A DNA stretch of 64,000 nucleotides from Xestospongia muta (Eukaryota; Porifera; Demospongiae; Haplosclerida; Petrosiidae): contig OY848918.1 of assembly GCA_963693285.1 (NCBI GenBank), positions 372,001 through 436,000 of the forward strand, given 5' to 3'. The position numbers were made by a program, and so were the translations under genes. This document shows, in pieces, positions 52,266 through 64,000 of the stretch. The notes under the pieces were generated by a model. It had not been told where the DNA came from and searched no databases. It saw only the letters and a program-made list of their open reading frames with translations. Numbering within the stretch: position 1 is the stretch's first letter; the number at the start of each line of letters is the position of its first letter.

Positions 52266-55200
52266 TTATATGTAATCATCATCATTGTTATCACTACTTT
52301 CATTAATAGTTTCATAAACACTGTTTGATCTATCTTTAATCGTCTCATAAATACGAGGTAATTCTGCTGAGCTAGTATATGCTGTATTCTCTGACAATGT
52401 AATTGGTTCAGTAAGGTTAGTTATACCAGTAATATTGAGTTGTTGGTTACTCCTTGATCCTATAACAATATATTATATGATGAGATATTGTCTTAATATA
52501 TCTTACCTTTATTTCTTACACATTGTAAGATCACCACAACAATTAAGATACCAATGATAATTATTAAAAAGGTGCTACTAATAATAGCAGCAATAACTCC
52601 AGAACTTAGTCCTAATAATAGAACAGATAACTACTAACAATAGTATTAGATTTAGTTATAATTTGTTATAGTGGGTATGGCTGTAACAGATAATGGAATA
52701 ATGAGAGCATATGCTATGCTATTGTATATAATATAGTTACTGAGTATTTTATTAACAAACCTACCTAATCCTTCAGGATTTGTTACAGTGGGTGTGGCTG
52801 ATACTGAAACTATCACCATAGCAGTTGATAGTTCTACAGTTCTATCATTTGTAATAGTACTAGAGAATATTCCATCAAGACATTGTCCACTATTAAGTAA
52901 ATTAGTACAGTTTCCACATCTTGTTGGACCCTGTATACAGTTTTAGCATATCAAGTGTAATGTAATAAGATCATGACAAGTTAGGTATTGTTCTTAGTAA
53001 CTTACCTCTCCATAACATGATCCATTACAAGAGAAATGACACTGTTCACATGTACTATCATTAACATATAAATAACTAATGAGAAAGAGAGAGGTTACTA
53101 CCAGTATTACATATTATAGAACTTACATTCCTAATGTATTAAAGTCATCACATGTTGGGACACACTGTCCTTGATAAATATAGTTCTTACAATAATCACA
53201 TTGTGTATTATTAGGTCCCCAACACCATCCTTGTTCAGTAGAACATTCATCATGACATGTTAGGTTAGCTAACACTAAAGAAACAAACAGTTATCATTAA
53301 ATGTAATAATATGACAATATCTGTATATATAATATCAATTTAATAATTGTGATAAACATTCTTACCACACTCTTCTTCAGGTCTCCTATAGTCATTATCT
53401 GGTATACAGATATCTACAGAACTGTCAGTGATGTAGGTACTTAAATTCCCAATATAACATAATGCTGGATTATTGATCAATTGAATGCCTCCATTTTTAA
53501 TTCTCTCCAGTGATGACAAGTCTAGACTCACTAAATCTGTCCCCTCAATAAATACAGTATATTTCATTCTATCTCCAGTTCTATTACATAAGAAAGATAA
53601 CACTTGAGATGGATCTGAGCCAATTACTCTCAAATTAGAGAGATATGAAAAAGTTTGTTTGTTGAAGAATTGAATTGTAAGTGAACCACGAATTTCTTGA
53701 ATATCCTTGAGTCTCTCTAACTCAGATGGGCTATGTGAAAGAAAGATCACTCAAATTAAACTAGATTATATCAGGACTCACTCATCATCTACTCCCACAT
53801 TTCCAATTCTCAATGATCCAGTAATGAGATTACAACCAGTAAAGTCAACATCAGTGAATGTAGAGCCTCCAGTACATTCTACAGATAAGTACATTATAAT
53901 ATTAGATAGCACACATTATAGAAATGGAACTCAATTCATATGTTAGGACTTTGGAACAAGTATTTATATAATGAGGAGTATATGGTTTACAACACTGCTT
54001 TTAAATTGGATGTATATATAAAAACTCACCTTTTGGACATGGTCCACCACAGTCAATACATTGTTGAGTTCCATTAGCTGTAGTCACAGACATATAGTTT
54101 ATAGGACATGACTCTACACATTGGTCTTCTAACTCAAACAGATTACCTATCAATATATAATATATGACAATGTTAGTATGAATTGAAGTCAGGAACATTT
54201 ACTTGGACAGCTTTTAACACATACAGGACCAGATGTGAACTTAAAATTTGGATTTGGTATAATCATATTAGAGCCACTGTCATATATATTGCGTGGAGGA
54301 CACTGTTCACGACAAACTCCACCATCACGTACATTTTTACAAGCCTATTAATAAAACAATTATATGTACATCACTACTCTCTACTACTGACCTGACATTG
54401 ATCATTGTTACCACCAGTACATCCTGCAGCACATTCAGAATGACAACATTGAATAGCCTGACCAATTTTATGACAACGATTATCACAGGGACAATCAGGT
54501 GTTACTAAAATGAAAAACAATGATATTAACAATAAGGTGTAGATATATCATGATATCTGTGAGGTAAATAAGATTCCTTGCAGATTAATATGGTAGTTTG
54601 TTAAAGTTTAATAGCTCACATGTTTGACAACATTCTGTTGAGTCATTACACCAACAGTAGCCAGAGGTACAACCAATATTACTACACATAGGATAGTCTG
54701 TAAATATAAGATCATATTTCTATCACAATAGATAACATAACTTACCATCATTAGTACATCCAGTAGTCCTAATATTAATTGAAGCATTAGGAGAGGAAGT
54801 TATATCTGTCCAACTAACATTTTGAACATTACACAATGAAGGTGTGTTAGATAGTCCTCTTAAGAATACACCACCTTGAGTGATCTCTTTCAATTGTGGC
54901 ATATATAATGTACCAATATCAGAGTTAGCTACAATAAGTGAATACTCCTCTGAGCTAATAGTAAATCTGGTATTTCCTCGTATTATCCTTAAATTAGGAA
55001 GAGAAAGTCTTGATATTGGAGATATACGTCGAAGATAAATGAAGCCACTAATCTCTCTAGTATAATATAGAAATGAGAAGTTACTATCTGGTATTGGTGT
55101 GTTGTCATAGAAACTAGATGGTATCTCAATGTGTACATTATGTTGAATGTAACGACAACCACAAAATTGATCATAAGCATCTTGTAATATGGCAGCTGCA

Positions 55201-56052
55201 GAATTTCCAGTAGCTCTTTCATTATTATTATGTCCAATACAAATGTCATCTGTAGAATTAAATGAAACAATTGAAATTTCCTTTTATATAAATGAAAACT
55301 TATTAATTCATTAATGTATGTCATGTACAAAACCAAGTGAGAGGGCCATATTCATATAATGCTATATATTATATAATGTCTAGTGGTCTGGTAATCACTT
55401 TATACTTTAACAAAGTCTTAATTATCATAATTTTATTGTTATCGTTTTATATAATTATGTTACAATAATTATATACAATATAATCAATGATGACTATCAC
55501 TTAATTAAACATGTTTTTTGTTGTAATATCTTCTTTGTGGTTTATTAGAATGCACACTACAAAGACTAGTTTTTGGTTTCTCACAATTCTATATTTACTA
55601 CATGTACATACTATATAATTATATATAATAGTTCTAGTTTACAATGCCTTAACATGTCTCTGTGAAAATGGCTTCTATTGGTTTAGAGAAACTTTGGCCA
55701 TATTATTATAATAATGATATTGTTGATGATTTGGTAAGTAATGAATTACTTATTAAATATATTTAATGATTATTAGTGTATTTATCTCTTGTTACTAAAA
55801 ATAGACTTTCATTATATAATGAATAAATTCAGATCTGGTCACTATGGGATGTATAAATAATATGTTTTTGTCTGATAGTTGAAATTTGTAATTGTTGTAT
55901 CAACGCTACTATAGTTGATATTTAATGTATGTTTTTCATTTGATAAATATTCTCAATACAGTGACTAGTCAAATTGTTATCTTAGCAGATAATATGTTTA
56001 TTTGGAAACTGTAGATAATTTGCTAATTAAAATTACATTCCAACTATATAAT

Positions 56053-56083
<31 letters not shown>

Positions 56084-56307
56084 CATTAAAATAAGCTGAT
56101 CAGAAGTCTATATATACTTAACTAGCTATATATTGTATAATTATATATTCACTAGATCTAGAAATAAATACTAATAATTTATTATCACAGATAATAATAC
56201 AGTTCATTATTACCTCCTTTGTCTGGACAATTTGGAGGATCCAAAGTCACTGATATGGATACAAGAAGGAGTACACAAAAATAGTAGAGAATTGGCCGCC
56301 GAATCAT
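52266..56307 (-). CDS. EGFR-like receptor copy C with ITAM-like tail
   Basis: Predicted type I membrane receptor: signal peptide MIRRPILYYFCVLLLVSISV at 56307, mature start TLDPPNCPDKG, L1, furin-like Cys region, L2 (EIRGSLTIQFFNKQTFSYLS), second Cys region and TM (GVIAAIISSTFLIIIIGIL). A 65-residue tail runs from GSRSNQQLNITG to DDDYI, with TAA 52266-52268. The tail holds YETI-KDRSNSV-YETI. The usual start of the L1 exon (VMRPFSSSSFQIS) is replaced near 55278 by unrelated sequence. The next in-frame acceptor, CTACAG at about 55253, would give GDDICIGHNNN and keep the frame with about 20 residues lost. No kinase exon follows. Confidence 0.86.
52305..52349 (-). other. ITAM-like motif in copy C tail
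   Basis: Encodes YETI, seven residues (KDRSNSV), YETI. The ITAM consensus is YxxL/I-x6-8-YxxL/I, recognised after phosphorylation by tandem SH2 domains of Syk-type kinases. It lies on the cytoplasmic side of the single TM helix, about 35 residues in. Confidence 0.8.
56045..56078. repeat. (TA)n microsatellite
   Basis: Short TA run in the first intron of copy C. The equivalent in copy D is longer (61889-61922). Confidence 0.9.
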
Positions 56308-56599
56308 GATGGTTTACTCAAACAATAGACTCGCAACAGAATTTACAAGTAACGTTATTCGTTAAAATAATTCACGTAATAACTTCGTGATACCATATAT
56401 GGTCATACTGATATTTCCGTAAACCAATAAGTAATCATTTTCACTTGAAGTATTATAAATAAAGTTTTCTAGAATAATAACACAATGTAAGAGTGAAAGT
56501 AATAACAAAAAATTAACTCAATAAAATTCAAAATATTTATAGTTGATAGTCAAATAAGAGGGACTTCACTCTCAGTTATTTCTATATTCTAAACATTAA

Positions 56600-57890
56600 C
56601 TGGATCTATCCTCATAATGTGGATCTCTTTTGAAAAATTTTAGGAATACAATTCTTATAATTATAGTTAAGCTCTCACTTTCTACAATAGACTTATCACT
56701 TATATTAATAATAGTTACATTGAACTGGAAGCTAGTATTGTCACCAGGTGAACGAGTACAAACCTCAAGAGTCACTTGACCAGGAGATGAGGTAGTTGAT
56801 ATTAGTTCAGGTATTGATGATATACCTATTGTATAATATAATATATTGATGATATTGTGATTATGTAATAATTGAATATATTGTTTTAACTAACAAAATG
56901 TAACTTACTTGTTTATATGTTAGTAGTTATAATACTATAAATTAAGTCTCAACTAATTTGTAACTTAATTTTGTAGTTATAATGGAATCCACAATTCATG
57001 TGAAATTGTCACACACAATTTAACTACTCATTGTATTATTAGTTGGTATTCCAATAATAGTAACATAATCATATAGCGAGTGATTAAACCATAACTGTAA
57101 CATTTCATATAATAACTATCCATCTCTTGTAGCAGTAGGAACATCTGTTAATACATACACAATACTGTTTATTGTATTATTAAATGTTTACTTACATTGT
57201 ACATCTAGTATAAAACTAGTGGTAGTTGATCCAGCATCATTACTAACAGTAAGTGTATAGTTACCAGACTGGTTACGTTGAACATTAGTAAGTGTTATAA
57301 TGAAGTCTGTTAGTATAATATCATTATTGTCATTAGATAGTAGGGGTTGACCCTCATGTGTCCACTGTGATGTGAGTAGAGGAGGGAATGGAGTATTAGC
57401 TCCTCCTACAGTTAGGTTCACTGTAATATTATTACCCTCTATTACTAATTGTGTACTAACAGGAGTTAATAATGATGGGAGAACTAGATAAACATACAAT
57501 GAACAGCAAATAAAAACAGGTTATACATACCTGGTAATCCCAAGATGAATGTTCTTGTTAGTCCATCATTTGGTCCACATTGTATTTGTGCCAGATCAAA
57601 CTCACTAGTAAAATTGAGTATAGTAAAGTTAGTCTCATATGTTAGATTTTACCCATTAGGTCAACTAGGGATGCTAACTCTCTAAAATTTTATAATCAGT
57701 TGTAAGTGGCATCTGTTGATCTCTTGACTAATCATCTTATTTGTACTTGTCTATTCTTACTAATCACCTCACAATAAAGAGATACGTTGAGTGTTCCTTC
57801 CTCAAATAAAGTATAGGCTGGTCCACTATTAGTACTAGAAATAGTTGTGTGCTGATGCTGCTCATTGTCCTTTGCAAATAATTAATTATT
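56600..57890 (-). CDS. Ig-domain surface protein, partial gene (between copies C and D)
   Basis: Minus-strand exons in order: TNSGPAYTLFEEGTLNVSLY (then CE; about 57840-57775), FDLAQIQCGPNDGLTRTFIL ending GLP (about 57605-57535), an Ig-like exon 57499-57197 (VLPSLLTPVSTQLVIEGNNI, SQWTHEGQPLLS, NQSGNYTLTVSNDAGSTTT), and GISSIPELISTTSSPGQVTL with EVCTRSPGDNTSFQFNVTII (about 56825-56690). The Ig exon has W and G-x-Y-x-L-x-V-x-N-x-x-G, but leucine replaces the usual second Cys. The exon corresponding to 51895-51780 is damaged (stop after the STDA.. piece). No signal peptide or TM was found, so the gene is incomplete or decayed. Likely extracellular. Confidence 0.55.
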
Positions 57891-58065
57891 CAAATTGACG
57901 TGGGCGTTGGTACGTATTAATGTTATGAGTTTCAATATGAAGTGATAATTTTTATTATTAAATAGAAATTCTATAAGTAATATTACAATAGATAATATAT
58001 ATAAGGACATCACAGATAATACATTCTACTTTAATATCTTATGTATAACAATTGATAATTAATTA

Positions 58066-61000
58066 TTATATGTAATCATCATCATTGTTATCACTACTTT
58101 CATTAATAGTTTCATAAAGACTGTTTGATCTATCTTCAATTACCTCATAAATATGAGGTAATTCTGCTGAGCTAGTATAAGCTGTATTCTCTGACAATGT
58201 AATTGGTTCAGTAAGGTTAGTTATATCAGTAATATTGAGTTGTTGATTACTCCTTGATCCTATAATAATATATTATATGATGAGATATTGTCTTAATATA
58301 TCTTACCTTTATTTCTTATACATTGTAAGATCACCACAACAATTAAGATACCAATAATAATTATTAAAAAGGTGCTACTAATAATAGCAGCAATAACTCC
58401 AGAACTTAGTCCTAATAATACAACAGATAACTACTAACAATAGTATTAGATTTAGTTATAATTTGTTATAGTGGGTATGACTGTAACAGATAATGGAGTA
58501 ATGAGAGCATATACTAGTCAATGCTATTGTATATAATATAGTTACTGAGTAATTTATTAGCAAACCTACCTAATCCTTCAGAATTTGTTACAGTGGGTGT
58601 GGCTGATATTAGAACTATCACTGTGGTGGTTGATAGTCCTATAGTTATATCATTTGTAATAGTACTAGAGAATACTCCATCAAGACATCGTCCACTATTA
58701 AGTAAATTAGTACAGTTTCCACATCTTGTTGGACCCTGTATACAGTTTTAGCATATCAAGTGTAATGTAATAAGATCATGACAAGTTAGATATTGTTCTT
58801 AGTAACTTACCTCTCCATAACATGATCCATTACAAGAGGAATTACACCGTTTACATGTACTATCATTAACATATAAATAACTAATGAGAGAGAGAGGTTA
58901 TTACCAGTATTACATATTATGGAACTTACGCTCCTGATGTATTAAAGTCATCACATGTTGGGACACACTGTCCTTGATAAATATAGTTCTTACAATAATC
59001 ACATTGTGTATTATTAGGTCTCCAACACCATCCTTGTTCAGTAGAACATTCATCATGACATGTTAGGTTAGCTAACACTAAAGAAACAAACAGTTATCAT
59101 TAAATGTAATAGTATGACAATATCTGTATATATAATATCAATTAAATAAATGTGATAAATCTTCTTACCACACTCTTCTTCAGGTCTCCTATAGTTATTA
59201 TCTGGTATACAGATATCTACAGAACTGTTAGTGATGTAGGTACTTAAATTCCCAATATAACATAATGATGGATTATCAATTAGTTGAATGCCTCCATTTT
59301 CAATTCTCTCCAGTGATGACAAGTCTAGACTCACTAAATCTGTTACCTTTATAACTACAGTATATTTCATTCTATCTCCAGTTCCATTACATGAGAAAGA
59401 TAACACTTGAGATGGATCTGAGCCAATTACTCTCAAATTAGAGAGATATGAAAAATTTTGTTTGTTGAAGAGTTGAATTGTAAGTGTACCATGAATTTCT
59501 TGAATATCCTTAAGTCTCTCTAACTCAGATATGCTATGCAAAAGAAAGATGACTCAAATTAAACTAGATTATATCAGAACTCACTCATCATCAACTCCCA
59601 CATTTCCAATTCTCAATGATCCAGTAATGAGAGTACAACCAGTAAAGTCAACATCAGTGAATGTAGAGCCTCCTAGACATTCTACAGATAAGTACATTAT
59701 AATATTAGATAGCACACATTATAGAAATGGAACTCAATTCATATGTTAGGACTTTGGAACAAGTATTTATATAATGAGGAGTATATGGTTTACAACACTG
59801 CTTTTAAATTGGATGTATATATAAAAACTCACCTTTTGGACATGGTCCACCACAGTCAATACATTGTTGAGTTCCATTAGCTGTAGTCACAGACATATAG
59901 TTTATAGGACATGACTCTACACATTGGTCTTTTAACTCAAACAGATTACCTATCAATATATATGACAATGTTAGTATGAATTGAAGTCAGGAACATTTAC
60001 TTGGACAACTTTTAACACATACAGGACCAGATGTGAACTTAAAATTTGGATTTGGTATAATCATATTAGAGCCACTGTCATATATACTGCGTGGAGGACA
60101 CGATTCACGACAAACTCCATCATCAAGTACATTTTTACAAGCCTATTAATAAAATAATCTTATGTACATTACTACTCTATACTACTGACCTGACATTGAT
60201 CTGTGTTACCACCAGTACATCCTGCAGCACATTCAGAATGACAACGTTGAATGATTTGACCAATTTTATGACAACGATTATCACAGGGACAATCAGATGT
60301 TACTAAAATAAAAACAAAAATATTAACAATAAGATGTAAATATATCATGATATCTGTGAGGTAAATAAGATTATTTGCAGATCAATATGGTAGTTGGTTA
60401 AAATTCAATAGCTCACATGTTTGACAACATTCTGTTGAGTCATTACACCAACAGTAGCCAGAGGTACAACCAATATTACTACACATATGATAGTCTGTAA
60501 ATATAAGATCATATTTCTATCACAATAGATAACATAACTTACCATCATTAGTACATCCAGTAGTCCTAATATAAATTGAAGCATTAGGAGAGGAAGTTAT
60601 ATCTGTCCAACTAACATTTTGAACATTACACAATGAAGGTGTGTTAGATAGTCCACTTAAGAATACACCACCTTGTGTGATCTCTTTCAATTGTGGCATA
60701 TATAATGTACCAATATCAGAGTTAGATACAATAAGTGAATACTCCTCTGAGCTAACAGTAAATCTGGTATTTCCTCGTATTATCCTTAAATTAGGAAGAG
60801 AAAGTCTTGATATTGGAGATATACGTCGAAGATAAATGAAGCCACTAATCTCTCTAGTATAATATAGAAATGAGAAGTTACTATCTGGTATTGGTGTGTT
60901 GTCATAGAAAATAAGTGGTATCTCAATGTGTACATTATGTTGAATGTAACGACAACCACAAAATTGATCATAAGCATCTTGTAATATGGCAGCTGCAGAA

Positions 61001-61885
61001 TTACCACTAGCTCTCTCATGATTATTATGTCCAATACAAATGTCATCTGTAGAATTAAATGAAACAGTTGAAATTTGAAATGAACTACTTGAAAATGGTC
61101 TCATCACTGGTGAGGAGTAAGTAACTTAACATTTCATTAATGTATGTCATGTACAAAACCAAGTGAGAGGGCCCCAGTCATATAATGCTTTATATCATAT
61201 AATGTTTACTGGTCTGGTAATTACTTTATACTTTAATAAAGTCTTAATTATCATGATTTTATTGTTATCGTTTTATATAATTATGTTACAATAATTATAT
61301 ACAATATAATCAATGATGACTATCACTTAATTAAACATGTTTTTTGTTGTAATATCTTCTTTGTGGTTTATTGGAATGCACACTACAAAGACTAGTTTTT
61401 GGTTTCTCACAATTCTATATTTACTACATGTACATACTATATAATTATATATAATAGTTCTAGTTTACAATGCCTTAACATGTCTCTGTGAAAATGGCTT
61501 CTATTGGTTTAGAGAAACTTTGGCCAGATTATTATAATGATGATATTGTTGATGATTTGGTAAGTAATGAATTACTTATTAAAATATATTTAATGATTAT
61601 TAGTGTATTGATCTCTTGTTACTAAAAATACACTTTCATTATATAATTTTATATAATAATTTTATGAGTAAATTCACATGCTGGTCACTATGGGATGTAT
61701 AGATAGTATGTTTTTGTCTGATAGTTGTAATTTATAATTGTTGTATCAACACTACTATAATTGATATTTAATGTATGTTTTTCATTTGATAAATATTCTC
61801 AATACAGTGACTAGTCAAATTGTTATCTTAGCAGAAAACTGGAAACTGTAGATAATTTGCTAATTAAAATTACATTCCAACTATA

Positions 61886-61926
<41 letters not shown>

Positions 61927-62148
61927 CATTAAAATAAGCTGATCAGAAGTCTATATATACTAAACTAGCTATATATTGTATAATTATATATTCACTAGAT
62001 CTAGAAATAAATACTAGTAATTTATTATCAGATAATAATACAGTTCATTATTACCTCCTTTGTCTGGACAATTTGGAGGATCCAAAGTCACTGATATGGA
62101 TACAAGAAGGAGTACACAAAAATAATAGAGAATTGGCCGCTGAATCAT
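58066..62148 (-). CDS. EGFR-like receptor copy D with ITAM-like tail (most complete)
   Basis: Signal peptide MIQRPILYYFCVLLLVSISV from 62148. L1 exon 61100-60545 is intact with VMRPFSSSSFQIS at its start and LRIIRGNTRFTVSSEEYSLI. Cys exons follow (CCHSECAAGCTGG; CCPPR-type; CVESCPINYMSVTTANGTQQ), then L2 (EIHGTLTIQLFNKQNFSYLS), the second Cys region (EQGWCWRPNNTQCDYC) and TM at about 58320-58410. The tail is GSRSNQQLNITDITNLTEP...DDDYI, with TAA 58066-58068. The tail has YEVI-EDRSNSL-YETI. No kinase. No lesion was seen, so this is the reference member of the family. Its ligand is unknown. Confidence 0.9.
58105..58149 (-). other. ITAM-like motif in copy D tail
   Basis: YEVI-EDRSNSL-YETI: the same positions and seven-residue spacing as in copy C, with substitutions between the tyrosines but both YxxI units kept. 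Confidence 0.8.
61889..61922. repeat. (AT)n microsatellite
   Basis: ATATAT run in the first intron of copy D. Confidence 0.9.
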
Positions 62149-62580
62149 GATGGCTTACTCAAACAATAGACTCTCAACAGAATTTACAAGTAACGTCATT
62201 CGTTAAAATATTTCAAGTAATAACTTCGTGATACCATATAAGGTCACACTGATATTTCCATAAACCAATAAGTAATCATTTTTACTTGAAGTGTTATAAA
62301 TAATGTTTTCCAGTATAATAACACAATGTAAGAGTGAAACTAATAACAAAAAAATTAACTCAATATAATTCAAAATATTTATTATGACTTTTGTTGTTCA
62401 ACCCAAGATGCATCAACATTTTAATGTCTCTGGTATTAGAGAATATGGTTTTTGGTAAGTTTATGTACCATCATGGAATGTAACAATAAACATTATGTAG
62501 TTGTACATCAGGGTATTTTGTATTTACTTAGTCTATAATTATTTATCAATAAATTGTTTATGATGAATTCTAAATCTTAG

Positions 62581-62788
62581 ATACTGCATTTGTCAAGTCG
62601 GACAGGTCCTGGTACAGCTATTGTGCTAGTGAATGTACAAGCATTGATGAGGAAGAAATTCTAGTGAGTTATCCATAAATTGTATTAGTAAACATCATTG
62701 TCTTTTGAAGAAATTTCCACCTTATATTCTCTTTTACCACAAATTTGAAAGTGAAAATATTGAACAAAAAGAAGACAGCAACAAGTAA
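62581..62788 (+). pseudogene. Ubiquitin-specific protease C-terminal exons (fragment)
   Basis: Two exons on the plus strand: 62581-62663 (TAFVKSDRSWYSYCASECTS then IDEEEIL) and 62711-62788 (KFPPYILFYHKFESENIEQK, then EDSNK and TAA 62786-62788). TAF.K....WY.y......EEE.L...YILFY is the end of the USP catalytic fold, just after the GHY box. The preceding exon that should supply GHY is not present, and the plausible exon at 62384-62460 joins out of phase. A gene fragment inserted between receptor copy D and the Ig gene. Confidence 0.65.
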
Positions 62789-62989
62789 TATAAACTATTG
62801 ACAATGTGTGATATAACAAGCAAAATGTTATTTGTAACATATAGATCTTTAAAATGTACACATGTACAGCCAATGGATGTAGTTCAAAATAACTCACAAG
62901 ATCTTATACTACCTGTTGACAGTCAAATCAGAGGGACTCCACTCTCAGTTATTTCTATATTCTTAGGATTAACAGGATCTATCCACATA

Positions 62990-64000
62990 ATCTTTTGGCA
63001 GATTTTAAGGATACAATTCTTATAATTATAGTTAAGCTCTCACTTTCTACAATAGACTTATCACTTATATTAATAATAGTTACATTGAACTGGAAGCTAG
63101 TATTGTCACCAGGTGAACGAGTACAAACCTCAAGAGTCACTTGACCAGGAGATGAGGTAGTTGATATTAGTTTAGGTATTGATGGTATACCTATTGTATA
63201 ATATAATATATTGATGATATTGTGATTATATAATAATTGAATATATTGTTTTAACTAACAAATTTGTAACTTACTTGTTTATATGTTAGTAGTTATAATA
63301 CTATAAATTAAGTTTTAACTAATTTGTAACTTAATCGTGTAGTTATAATGGAATCCACAATTCATGTGAACTTGTCACACACAATTTAACTACTCATTGT
63401 ATTATTAGTTGGTATTCCAATAATACTAACATAATCATATAGTGAGTGATTAAACCATAACTGTAACATTTCATATAATAACTATCCATTTCTTGTAGCA
63501 GTAGGAACATCTGTTAATACATACACAATACTGTTTATTGTATTATTAAATGTTTACTTAGATTGTGCATCTAGTATAAAACTAGTGGTAGTTGATCCAG
63601 CATCATTACTAACAGTAAGTGTATAGTTACCAGACTGGTTACGTTGAACATTAGTAAGTGTTATAATGAAGTCAGTTAGTATAATATCATTACTACCATT
63701 AGATAGTAGGGGTTGACCCTTATGTGTCCACTGTGATGTGAGTAGAGGAGGAAATGGAGTATTAGCTCCTCCTACAGTTAGGTTCGCTGTAATATTATTA
63801 CCCTCCATCACTAACTGTGTACTAACAGGAGTTAATAATGATTGGAGAACTAGATAAATATAATTATATGATAATAATAATAATAGCACATACCTGGAAA
63901 ACCTAAATTAACTCTCTTTTTACAAGACTACTTTCAGTTTGTACACAGTCTACTTGTGCCAGATCAAACTCACTGAAAGTTTAGTATAGTAATGTTAGTC
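62990..64000 (-). CDS. Ig-domain surface protein, second copy (runs off the window)
   Basis: Repeats the layout of 56600-57890: PSIPKLISTTSSPGQVTL with EVCTRSPGDNTSFQ (about 63190-63050), the Ig-like exon 63850-63560 (VLQSLLTPVSTQLVMEGNNI, SQWTHKGQPLLSNGSND, SGNYTLTVSNDAGSTTT), and the start of the FDLAQV exon near 63960. It again lacks the canonical second Ig cysteine. Upstream exons lie beyond 64000, so completeness cannot be judged. Confidence 0.55.

Noticed and set aside
55665..55735. Short plus-strand exon-like text (MASIGLEKLWPYY..., GTAAGT) in the first introns of copies C and D
   Set aside because: No partner exon was found, and in copies A and B the reading frame is broken; it may be a relic, but this is not supportable.
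41245..64000. Receptor tyrosine kinase as the call for the right-hand genes
   Set aside because: The tail exon ends in a stop about 65 residues after the TM helix and no kinase motifs occur before the next unit.

Overview
The window looks like animal nuclear DNA from a demosponge; gene content, short introns and AT-richness resemble Amphimedon queenslandica, which is an inference from memory and not a database match. Genes are split by many short GT-AG introns (about 45-150 bp, a few near 800 bp), are densely packed on both strands, and include metazoan genes (POLR3B, SCLY, UROS, RSPH1, a Na+/K+-ATPase alpha subunit, EGFR-type ectodomains, Death domain). No prokaryotic operons, rRNA, tRNA or CRISPR were seen.

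Left two thirds (1-41244): a tandem array of kelch genes on the + strand (K1 1-3211 partial, K2 13180-17106, K3 23697-26811, K4 34465-38403, K5 41076-41244 truncated). K2 to K5 are each preceded by a decayed CDK1-like copy, so the duplicated unit is [CDK1 pseudogene - kelch gene]. K1, K2 and K4 encode a predicted six-blade kelch propeller, a Gln-rich coiled coil and a TKL-like protein kinase. K3 has the same propeller, but its coiled coil and kinase are replaced by a Death-type domain. Introns are nearly identical between copies, while amino-acid changes pile up at the same two loop positions of nearly every blade. Those positions correspond to the ligand-contact face in KEAP1.

Between the kelch units lie pieces of a housekeeping neighbourhood that appears to have been RSPH1 <-> UROS -> <- POLR3B <-> SCLY -> <- Na+/K+-ATPase. 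The pieces overlap: part of UROS with the POLR3B 3' exon, and the POLR3B 5' exon with the SCLY 5' half, are each present twice, and several joins are broken genes. This could be real segmental duplication or a mosaic of haplotypes in the assembly.

Right third (41245-64000): four tandem - strand copies (about 5.5-6 kb units) of a receptor with signal peptide, EGFR-type L1-furin-L2-furin ectodomain, one TM helix and a short tail with no kinase. In copies C and D the tail carries YxxI-x7-YxxI, an ITAM-like spacing. Copy B has this motif knocked out of frame by a piece of its own L1 exon, and copy A lost its tail at the junction with K5. Exons of an Ig-domain surface protein are interspersed.

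Best candidate for an undescribed system: a sponge recognition locus in which intracellular kelch propellers with variable binding loops carry interchangeable signalling ends (kinase or Death), next to multicopy kinase-less EGFR-like receptors with ITAM-like tails. The function is inference; the architecture and the variation pattern are read from the sequence.
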